Shown here one piece after another: positions 1 through 11,300 of a stretch of DNA of 64,000 bases (positions within the stretch are counted from its first letter, which is position 1; every line of letters starts with the position of its first letter). The stretch comes from Propioniciclava soli. Its GTDB lineage: Bacteria > Actinomycetota > Actinomycetes > Propionibacteriales > Propionibacteriaceae. The notes below the pieces were generated by a model. It saw only the letters and a program-made list of their open reading frames with translations, was not told where the DNA came from and ran no database searches. Position numbers and translations under genes: made by a program. The stretch is taken from NCBI RefSeq assembly GCF_014858005.1, contig NZ_JACYOT010000004.1, forward strand, positions 372,001 through 436,000. The letters are read 5' to 3'.

Positions 1-3547
<3,547 letters not shown>

Positions 3548-3562
3548 GGGTGGGACGACGCG

Positions 3563-3568
3563 TAGGCT
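3563..3568 (+). promoter_or_regulatory. -10 box of the small membrane protein gene
   Basis: TAGGCT ends 7 bases before the GTG at 3576, the same leaderless geometry as at other genes in this window. Confidence 0.5.
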
Positions 3569-3575
3569 GGGCGCC

Positions 3576-3782
3576 GTGGAGGGCCTGAATAGCAACCTGA
3601 ACCTCAACGGCCGCGTCTCCCCGCGGGCGATGCCACGGATCGGCGACTGGGGTCCGGCCGACGTCCCCACGACGCGGCAGAAGAAGCGGCAGCGTTGGTG
3701 GGCGATCCTCGTCGCGGTGCTGGTGCTGGCCGCCGTCGTCGCGTTCGGGTACTACGCCTACCTCCAGCTGCGCGGCTTCTGA
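3576..3782 (+). CDS. small single-pass membrane protein, unknown function
   Basis: 68 residues from GTG. The N-terminal half is polar (SPRAMPRIGDWGPADVPTT), then a basic stretch RQKKRQRWW leads into one hydrophobic helix (about residues 41-63) and a short tail ending LQLRGF. The positive-inside rule places the N-terminus in the cytoplasm. No domain is recognised. It follows ligA by 28 bases but has its own likely -10 box. The gene is convergent with the DUF2231 gene, and a long hairpin sits between them. It is credible because of the promoter, the clear topology and the absence of a better competing frame. Confidence 0.65.
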   Translation: MEGLNSNLNLNGRVSPRAMPRIGDWGPADVPTTRQKKRQRWWAILVAVLVLAAVVAFGYYAYLQLRGF

Positions 3783-3807
3783 GCGCTGCGGCGCCGGGGA
3801 GAAGCGC

Positions 3808-3873
3808 GACACGCACACTTCGGCCCCAAACTCCGGCTTGGGAGCCGGAGTTTGGGGCCGAAGTGTGCGTGTC
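3808..3873. terminator. perfect 31 bp hairpin (family 1), likely bidirectional terminator
   Basis: Arms 3808-3838 and 3843-3873 are exact reverse complements around a TGGG loop. The hairpin lies between the ends of two convergent genes, so it could end transcription from both sides. There is no obvious T-run, and the stem is much longer than an ordinary terminator. The inner 11 bases of each arm (AAACTCCGGCT and its complement) recur in the hairpin at 4899-4966. The outer arm differs there, with matching changes on the partner arm. Confidence 0.7.
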
Positions 3874-3903
3874 AGCCCGGGGCCGGCGCTGCGGCGCGTC
3901 GGC

Positions 3904-4431
3904 TCAGGCCCCGGGAGCCGTCTGCTCTCGGGCATGCACGAGGTGGCCGCCCAGGAACCCGCCGGCGAGGTAGGCGCCCACGCTGCCGGCGATCAGCAAT
4001 GTGGGGATGGGGCGTCGTGTTGCCCCGCCGGTGGCAACAGCGGCGAGAGCCAACGTGGTGCCCGCCGCGTTGAGCAGGGCATGGGCCGCGCCGACGCGTC
4101 TCGCACCCGCGCCGTACGCCGAGGCGTAGTCGGCGAGCCCTGTCCACGCCGCCGGTACGGCGGACGCGACAGTCAACCCCGCCAGGAGGCGCGCCGACGA
4201 CGCCTGTGTCTCACCGCCCACGAGTTCCACGACCAGCGCGCTGATCGCGGCGCCGATCGGCAAGTGCACCAGGGCGGGGTGCAGGGGGCTGCCCACGGCG
4301 CGTCCGGTGAGTACGTCGAGCAGGGGGCGGGGCAGCTTGGGGGCCACATCTCTCAGGATGGTTGCCGGGGCGTCCAGGCCCTCGGCGTCCTCGACGGCGG
4401 CTGCGGCCCGGCCCAACAGGGTGTCATTCAT
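3904..4431 (-). CDS. DUF2231 family membrane protein
   Basis: 175 residues. After about 35 soluble residues comes LTGRAVGSPLHPALVHLPIG, the characteristic entry into the DUF2231 domain, followed by four hydrophobic segments. Family members are predicted inner-membrane proteins of unknown function, sometimes linked to haem or redox proteins. ATG at 4431 is chosen because GAGGAGG precedes it at good spacing; an ATG 30 bases further upstream lacks a better ribosome site. Convergent with the small membrane protein gene across a long hairpin. The His in HPALVH is conserved in the family. Confidence 0.82.
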   Translation of the reverse strand: MNDTLLGRAAAAVEDAEGLDAPATILRDVAPKLPRPLLDVLTGRAVGSPLHPALVHLPIGAAISALVVELVGGETQASSARLLAGLTVASAVPAAWTGLADYASAYGAGARRVGAAHALLNAAGTTLALAAVATGGATRRPIPTLLIAGSVGAYLAGGFLGGHLVHAREQTAPGA

Positions 4432-4629
4432 TGCATTCCTCCTCGGGGCAGCCTTGCCCAAGCCGGACCTTGAGACAACCCCCCTTGGGGTGTCCTGTGG
4501 GGAGTCAGGTTCCTCCGGGGATCAATCACCCCGACGGCGGTGACATGCACACATGTGGCTCACACTGCGGTTTCGGAACGCTCTACTGCGAGGGTTGGTG
4601 AATCGACCGACCCGCGGAGGTGGTCCAGG

Positions 4630-4800
4630 GCCACGTGGCGCACGCCGGGATCACGTGGCGCAGCGCGGCTCACCTGGAGGGCCGTGCACACCCCGCCACG
4701 TGAGCTGCGCTGCGCCAGGTGGAGCGAAGGCGAGCCACGTGATGCCATGGGCGGCCACGTGCCTCCAGGCTGCGTCAGGAGGCACCAGAGTGCGCACGTG
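4630..4800. repeat. CACSTG repeat cluster, copy 1
   Basis: Contains CACGTGGCGCA-type units at the left in one orientation and CCACGTG or CCAGGTG units at the right in the other. The 58 bp core at 4667-4724 aligns without gaps to 34090-34147, with 49 of 58 positions identical by eye. No coding function is seen. Confidence 0.7.
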
Positions 4801-4898
4801 ACCTGAGCTGTCCTGAGGCGCCGAGGACCCTCGGCGTCTGGGAAGATGCCCGGTCGGGGTCCGCGTCCCTGGCAGCACACCGGCCGTGGAACCCGGCA

Positions 4899-4966
4899 CG
4901 ACACGCTCACTCGTGGCTCAAACTCCGGCTCCCAAGCCGGAGTTTGAGCCACAAGTGAGCGTGTCG
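4899..4966. terminator. 32 bp hairpin with one mismatch (family 1)
   Basis: Arms 4899-4930 and 4935-4966 pair at 31 of 32 positions around CCCA. The loop is the reverse complement of the TGGG loop at 3839-3842, so this copy is inverted relative to the first. It lies just beyond the 3' end of the ACT-domain gene, as a terminator would. The outer arm differs from the first copy at about six positions, all but one compensated on the partner arm. Confidence 0.65.
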
Positions 4967-4994
4967 GCGCCCACCCCCCGGCCACCCCCCCGGG

Positions 4995-5630
4995 TCAGGG
5001 GGCGGGCAGCCGCAGGTCGGAGAGCATCGCGAGGTGACGCAGCCGGACCAGCTCGGACTGCCGGAACTCCGGCCCGGGGCGTCCGAGCAGGATGGAGTGC
5101 TCACTGCCTCTAAACGGGGTGACCGCCACCGTGTGCTCCCCCCAGTTCGGGATCCACGCGGTGGGCAGGGTGGCGACGTGCGGCGTCCGCAGGTCGCCGA
5201 GGTGCGCGTGGTCGAACACCGCCTCGGGCGGGGCCAGCGCAGTGGCCTCCACCACGGCCCCCGAGCGCTCCACCAGCACCGCCCACGTGGCATGGAACAC
5301 CACGGGTGCCGCGTGCAGCAGGACGTGCTCGGCGCGGTCCGGCTCGGCCACCATGTCCTCCAGGACGTCGGTGTCGGCCGTGAGTCCCCAGTTGTCGGGG
5401 TAGGAGGAGACCCACATCACCTCGACATCGGCCAGCCCCGCGCATGCGGTGATCAGCGCCTCCGGGCGCGCATCGGGAGGCAGCGTCAGCATGAAGTCGT
5501 CGATGACGTGGCCGGCGCCCTTCTCGATGATCTCGACGGCGTTGATGTCGGCGTGCGCCTCGCCGAGCGCGGTGGCGACCGCCCCCAGCGAACCGGGGCG
5601 GTCGGGCAGCATCACGCGGAGCAGGAACAC
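4995..5630 (-). CDS. ACT-domain amino-acid-binding regulatory protein
   Basis: 211 residues. The N-terminus (FLLRVMLPDRPGSLGAVATA) is a clear ACT domain, the ligand-binding fold that senses amino acids in regulatory proteins; a segment about residues 40-75 (GHVIDDFMLTLPPDARPEAL) completes it. The remaining two thirds match no family that I recognise and contain no DNA-binding motif or catalytic signature. GTG at 5630 is chosen because the ACT domain starts directly there; a TTG start at 5657 would add nine residues. It is divergent from the glycoside hydrolase gene and followed by a long hairpin. Target and ligand are unknown. Confidence 0.75.
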   Translation of the reverse strand: MFLLRVMLPDRPGSLGAVATALGEAHADINAVEIIEKGAGHVIDDFMLTLPPDARPEALITACAGLADVEVMWVSSYPDNWGLTADTDVLEDMVAEPDRAEHVLLHAAPVVFHATWAVLVERSGAVVEATALAPPEAVFDHAHLGDLRTPHVATLPTAWIPNWGEHTVAVTPFRGSEHSILLGRPGPEFRQSELVRLRHLAMLSDLRLPAP

Positions 5631-5754
5631 CCCGCCAGTGTGGCCGATGAATCCCAACGCCGCCCGCGGCCCGGCGTGCCGGCGAGCACCTGTAGCGCGA
5701 TTGGAACACGGCGGTGCGTGTCGCCGGACACCTCACGACAGCGGCTCTCGCACC

Positions 5755-5760
5755 TAGAAT
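5755..5760 (+). promoter_or_regulatory. -10 box of the glycoside hydrolase gene
   Basis: TAGAAT lies 40 bases before the ATG at 5801. A transcript from here would have a leader of about 33 bases with a GGAG ribosome site. No convincing -35 is seen. Confidence 0.45.
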
Positions 5761-5800
5761 CGGGTGGTCCGCACCGTCGCCGATCCTCCTTGGAGCAACC

Positions 5801-8269
5801 ATGGCTGACCCCGTCTCCCGCGTCCCGCTCAACGACGGCTGGCGAGTCACGACGCCGGCCGGGCCATTCGCCCGCTTCACCGGCGAGCAACCCGAGGTGC
5901 GGGACGTGCGCCTGCCGCACGATGCCATGCGCGACGCCGACCGCACCCCGGACGCCCCCTCCGGCGGGTCATCCGGCTATTACCCGGGTGGGGTGTGGCG
6001 GTACCTGCGCAGCCTGGACGTGCCCGGTGACTGGGCCGATCGCTTCATCAACGTCACCTTCGACGGCGCCTACGCGGGGGCCCGCGTCTACCTCGACGAC
6101 GTCCAGCTGGCCCACCGGCCGAGCGGCTACGCGCGCTTCCACGTCGATCTGACGCCGCACCTGCGCCCGGGCCACACCCAGGAACTCCGCGTCGACGTCC
6201 GGACCCATCTCGACAGCCGGTGGTACAGCGGGGCCGGGTTGTTCCGCCAGGTGCACCTGACCGTGGCCGGCGGCGTCCACCTCGCCCCGGACGGGGTCAC
6301 CGTGACCACCCCCGAGGTGGACGACGACCTGGCCGCGGTGGAGGTCGTCGCGCGCGTGGTGAACGACACCCGCTCCGTCCGCGAGGTGCGGCTGCACACC
6401 GAGCTGCGGGGCCCCGACGGTGCGGTTCTGGTCGAAGTCACCGAGCCCGTCACGGTCGCTCCCGGCACCCCCGCCGTCGTGCGCCGGCGCCAGTGGATCC
6501 GCGATCCGCACCGCTGGTCCCTCGACGACCCGGCCCTGCACACCGCGATCGTCCGCGTCCTCGACGACGAACTCGAGGAGCAGGCCGCCGTTTCCGACGA
6601 ACTCGCCGTGCGGTTCGGCGTTCGCACGGTGTCGGTGGACCCCTACCGCGGCTTCCGCCTCAACGGGGAGGCGCTCAAGCTGCACGGCACCTGCCTGCAC
6701 CACGACAACGGGCTGCTCGGCGCAGCGTCCCACCCCGCGGCCGAGCGGCGCCGCGTCCGGCTGCTGAAGGAGGCGGGGTTCAACGCGATCCGCAGCGCGC
6801 ACAACCCGGCGTCCCAGGTGCTGCTGGACGCCTGCGACGAGGTCGGCATGCTGGTCATGAACGAGGCGTTCGACATGTGGGCGGTGGAGAAGACGCCGTT
6901 CGACGCCAGCCGCGACTTCGCGACGTGGTGGGAGCGTGATCTGGCATCGATGGTCGAGGGCTCGGTCAACCACCCCAGCGTGGTGATGTACTCGATCGGC
7001 AACGAGATCCTCGAGCTCGGACGCCGCGACGGCCGCCTGCTCGGCCGCGCCCTGGCCGAGCGGACGCGCGCGCTCGACCCGACGCGGCCCGTCACCAACG
7101 GCATCCAGATGCTGTTCCTCGTCGACGTCGCCGATCTCATCGCCAAGGCGGGCGGGCTGAACGAGTTCATGGGCGGGCTCACCGACCGCACGGGGGAGGA
7201 CGGCCAGAACTTCGCCGCCGGCCAGAACGCCGCGGCCACGACGCCGGACGCTGACGCGGCCGTCCACGAGGCGGCGGCCGTGCTCGACGTGATGGGCTAC
7301 AACTACGCCGAGGACCGCTACGCCTACGATGCCGAACACCACCCGCAGCGGGTGAGCGTCGGCTCGGAGACCTTCCCGACCCGGATCGCCCACAACTGGG
7401 ACCAGGTGATGGCCCACGACCAGGTGATCGGCGATTTCACCTGGACCGGCTGGGACTACCTGGGCGAGGCCGGCATTGGTGGGCACGCCTACGCCGAGGA
7501 CGGCGCCGTCGCCCCCTACGGGCTGGGCTACCCGAACCTGCTGGCCGGGTGCGGCGACATCGACATCACGGGGTACCGCAAGACCGTGTCGCACTACCGC
7601 GAGATCGCGTTCGGCCTGGCCGACGGCCCGTTCCTGGCGGTGCAGCGCCCGGAGCGCTACCACCACACGCGGCCCCAGCCCAACGCCTGGCAGTGGAGCG
7701 ACACGGTGGCGAGCTGGTCGTGGCCGGGGTTCGAGGACGCGCCCGTCCGCGTCGAGGTGTACGCGCGGGCCGACGAGGTGGAGCTGCTGCTCGACGGTGA
7801 ATCGCTCGGCCGCGCGGCCGTGGGGGAGAAGCGGGCCCTGGTGGCGTCCTTCGACACCGTGTGGCGGCCCGGGGAGCTGACGGCGGTGGCTCACACCGAC
7901 GGCCAGGAGGTGGGGCGCACGACCCTGCGCTCGGCCGGGCCGGTGGCGGAGGTCCGTGCGGACGCCGAACGCGCGGAGCTCCACGGGACCGATGACCTCG
8001 GTTACGTCGCCGTCGCGCTCACCGATGCGCAGGGCGAGGTGGTCGTGACCGATCGGCGTCCCGTGTCGGTCGCCGTGGAGGGGCCGGCCGAGCTGGCCGG
8101 GTTCGGCACCGGTGCCTGGCGCACCGAGGAACGGTTCGACGCCACGACGTGCACGCCGCACGACGGCCGGGCCCAGGCGATCGTGCGCACCACCGGGCCG
8201 GGGACGGTGCGCGTCCGCATCACCGCCGAGGGCCTTCCGGACGCCGTCGCGGAGTTCACCGTGCGCTGA
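5801..8269 (+). CDS. glycoside hydrolase family 2 protein (beta-galactosidase-like)
   Basis: 822 residues. Order: N-terminal sugar-binding jelly roll, Ig-like domain from about residue 180, TIM barrel from about 275, then C-terminal beta domains of the DUF4982 kind. The barrel carries FNAIRSAHNP. The acid/base glutamate is E402 in SIGNEI and the likely nucleophile is E523 in VGSETFP. Family 2 enzymes hydrolyse terminal beta-galactosides, mannosides or glucuronides; the exact specificity cannot be read here. No signal peptide is present, so it probably acts on imported oligosaccharides. ATG at 5801 has GGAG six bases upstream. Downstream lies a secreted SLH protein with its own ribosome site. 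Confidence 0.9.
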   Translation: MADPVSRVPLNDGWRVTTPAGPFARFTGEQPEVRDVRLPHDAMRDADRTPDAPSGGSSGYYPGGVWRYLRSLDVPGDWADRFINVTFDGAYAGARVYLDDVQLAHRPSGYARFHVDLTPHLRPGHTQELRVDVRTHLDSRWYSGAGLFRQVHLTVAGGVHLAPDGVTVTTPEVDDDLAAVEVVARVVNDTRSVREVRLHTELRGPDGAVLVEVTEPVTVAPGTPAVVRRRQWIRDPHRWSLDDPALHTAIVRVLDDELEEQAAVSDELAVRFGVRTVSVDPYRGFRLNGEALKLHGTCLHHDNGLLGAASHPAAERRRVRLLKEAGFNAIRSAHNPASQVLLDACDEVGMLVMNEAFDMWAVEKTPFDASRDFATWWERDLASMVEGSVNHPSVVMYSIGNEILELGRRDGRLLGRALAERTRALDPTRPVTNGIQMLFLVDVADLIAKAGGLNEFMGGLTDRTGEDGQNFAAGQNAAATTPDADAAVHEAAAVLDVMGYNYAEDRYAYDAEHHPQRVSVGSETFPTRIAHNWDQVMAHDQVIGDFTWTGWDYLGEAGIGGHAYAEDGAVAPYGLGYPNLLAGCGDIDITGYRKTVSHYREIAFGLADGPFLAVQRPERYHHTRPQPNAWQWSDTVASWSWPGFEDAPVRVEVYARADEVELLLDGESLGRAAVGEKRALVASFDTVWRPGELTAVAHTDGQEVGRTTLRSAGPVAEVRADAERAELHGTDDLGYVAVALTDAQGEVVVTDRRPVSVAVEGPAELAGFGTGAWRTEERFDATTCTPHDGRAQAIVRTTGPGTVRVRITAEGLPDAVAEFTVR

Positions 8270-8354
8270 CGCCCGCGTATCAGGCCGGCGGCAACCGGAC
8301 TCCTTGCACCGATGCGTCCCGTGGCAGAGCGGGACCTCGGCAGGGGGTGCTCCC

Positions 8355-11300
8355 ATGGCTCGTCCGCTCCGTTGGTTGGTCACGCTGGTTCTCGCGTGGG
8401 CGCTCGTGTTCGGCCTCGGTCCCGCGGCCCGCGCCGAGGTGGGGGACCCGGCCGTCGCCCCGGCCACGCCGACGCCCACCGTCACCGCCACGCCCGAGGC
8501 GCCACCCGCCGCGACGCCGGAACGGTCGCCCGACCCCACGCCCGAACCCACTCCCCTCTTGCGGCCGGAGCCGTCCGCCGACCCCTCACCCACCCCCGTC
8601 CCGCCGGCGGAACCGGCACCCGACCCGGCACCTGAGGTCGCGCCGGAGCCTGCCCCGGAGAATGCCGCGAACCCGGCTGGCCCGGTGGCAGAATCCCCGG
8701 ACGCCGGGGCCCCGAACGCGCTTCCCGAGACCGACGCCTGCATCGCGATGCCGCTGGCGGCATGGGCAGCGCCCCTGCCGGTGGCGGCAGTGCGGACCGG
8801 ACTCCCGGAATGCTTCACGTTCACCACGCGCACCACCGGCCCGCACCAGGTGCGCTACGGCCGGCCGGGTGCAGGCATGCCCACCGAACTGTCCGTCTAC
8901 GATCCGGCCGGCACGCTCGTGCGTCGGTTCGACTCATGGAACCGCGGCGCGGTCGCCCCGCTCACCGCGGCGGTGACCTACCGGCTCATCGTCGGCGGGG
9001 GCGCCGTGGCCCCCGACCCGGCCTACACCGTCGGGGTGTTCGACCTCCTCGGCACCGCCTGTCGCTCCATCTCGACCGCCTGGGACGCCCCGGACGAAAC
9101 CATCACGTCCACCGCCCGCGGCCAGCTCGACTGCCGCCAGCTCACCGCAGCCGGCCCGGACACCCTGTGGCTGAGCGCCACCGGTCACCCGGTCGACGCG
9201 CTGGTCTACGACGCCTTCGGCGCGCAGCAGTGCTACGCCAGCATCACCGGCTTCGCGTGCCGTCTCGCCGCCGCGGGGCGCCATGTCGTCATCCTGCAGC
9301 CCGCGTCGGACGACCACGCGACGAGCACCATCAGCGTGCGGTCGCTGTCCGACGATCGCGGCTGCGTCACGGCGCCGCTCGGCTCCTGGCGCTCGCCGCT
9401 GCCGGCCGCCACCACGCGCACGCGGCTGGCCGAGTGCCGCCTCGTCACGACCACCTCGACCGGGCCCTACGTCATGCGTCTGCAGCCGGGCGCCCGGCGG
9501 CTGCAGACGTATGTCTTCGACACGGCGCGCACCCTCGTGGGTGAGCACGACACCAGCGACCTCGGCCCCGACGCGTACGCGGTGCTCCGTCTCCAGGGCG
9601 GGACCACCCACACGGTGGTGACCGTCGGCCCCGTGGATGCAACCCCCCAGACCTACCAGATCGGGCTCCTCGACATCATGGGCACCCCGGGGTGTGAGAG
9701 CGGCCTGGGCCGATGGGACGCCCCCGCCCGGCCGTTCGTCGCCGCGACCGGTGCCGAGGTCGACTGCCTGCAGCCCACGGCCGAGCGTGCCGGCCCTCTC
9801 CTGGTGTCCCTCGGCGCGCTCGGTTTCGTGGCGCTGGGTTTCGGCCCGGACGGTGGGCAGATCTGCGAGGTGACGACGAACGAGCCCATGACCTGCGGCG
9901 CAGCCGACCTCGGGCCGCGTCGGCTCCTGCTCATGCGTGGCACCCCGGCGGCGGGTGAGACCACCGTGTGGATCGGCGACCTGGCCGCACCGACCGGATG
10001 TGCGCCGCTCGGCACCGCCGCGTGGCGGACCCCCCTGCCCACCTCCGCGGTGCGCACCGGACCGCCGGAGTGCTTCGTGTACACGCCCACGGCGAGCGGA
10101 GCGCACGCGCTGCGGATCCATCGCACCACCGGGGCGGCACGGTTGTCCGTCACCGTGCACGATTCGCGGGGAGCGCGGGTGGCGGCCTTCGCCACGGACG
10201 GCGTCGACGAACCTTCGGCGGTGGTCGGGCTCGCGGTCAACGCTTCCCATCTGGTCGTCGTCACCAGCCCCGCCGCAGCGGCCGACACCACCTATCGGGT
10301 GGGGGTGGTTCCGGTCATGGAATCAACCGGTTGCCCGGTGCTGGACTCCGACCGGTGGGACACCGCGCCGTGGACCGCCGCCCTCGATCCGGGCGATCTC
10401 TGGGACTGTCGAGAACTCACCTCACCGGCCGGGAGCACGCTGTGGTGGTCCCACCTGGACCTGACCGGCAGCCCCGTCTTCACGGTGGTGGACGCTGTGG
10501 GTAGCCAGGTCTGCAGGACCCGGACGCGCTTCTCGGTGGGGTCCTTCCGCACGGGCGCGTGCCGGCTCACCGGCGTTGCGCCCTTCCGCGTCCTTGCCCA
10601 GTCGGCGAACGAGCAGCAGGCGCGGGGCACGACCTCCTGGGCGTCAATGGCGTCCAGGCAGGCCTGCGCGGACGCGTCCCGCACCATGTCATTCGCCGAA
10701 CCCGCGGCCAGCTTCCCCGCCCCGGCGACCGCCGGCGTCCGCTGCCTCACCCTGGGCCTGAGCACGGGCGACACGGCCCTGTTCTCCCTGGCGGGGGCCG
10801 ATGTCGCGGCGCTGGCGGGCTACATCGTGGACGCCGCAGGCGAGGAGCAGTGCAGCACCGCGGCCAACGCGAGTGTGTGTCGCCTCCGGGGGCGGGCACC
10901 CTTCCGCGCCGTGGTCACGGCCAGCCGACCCGGCGCGGTCGGGTCGTGGCAGGTGGCGGTGCGCCGCATCAACGCGCCGGTCGGCTGCGAACGCCTGGAC
11001 TCGCTGGTCACCGGTGCCAGCTGGGCCACCCGCCTGGATGCCGTGGACGCCGCCCGCTGCGTCCGCTTCGTGGCGGGCGCGGGGGACCAGCTGGATGCCA
11101 CGGCGTCCAACCCGGACGCGCCGGCCACTCTCCCGTACGGCATCTTCCAGGCGGACGGAACCGATGCCTGCAAACACCGCACGGACAGGACGGACCCCAA
11201 CTGCGCGGTGAGGGCCGGCGGCGACCTCACCGCCGTCCTCTGGGCGCGCAGCACCGTGCCGCTGGGGCGCGTGACGTTCGGGCTCGCCTGCTGGAACCCG

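Larger units (their letters stand above)
4432..4994. other. 563 bp spacer without a credible gene
   Basis: Holds the CACSTG repeat cluster (about 4630-4800) and the second family 1 hairpin (4899-4966). Short open frames exist on both strands, but they cross the repeats, lack ribosome sites and show no recognisable protein. Confidence 0.6.

Noticed and set aside
3576-3782. Treating the 68-residue frame as a ligA downstream artefact
   Set aside because: It has its own -10 box, a start at the fixed spacing and a clear single-helix topology, so it is kept as a gene.
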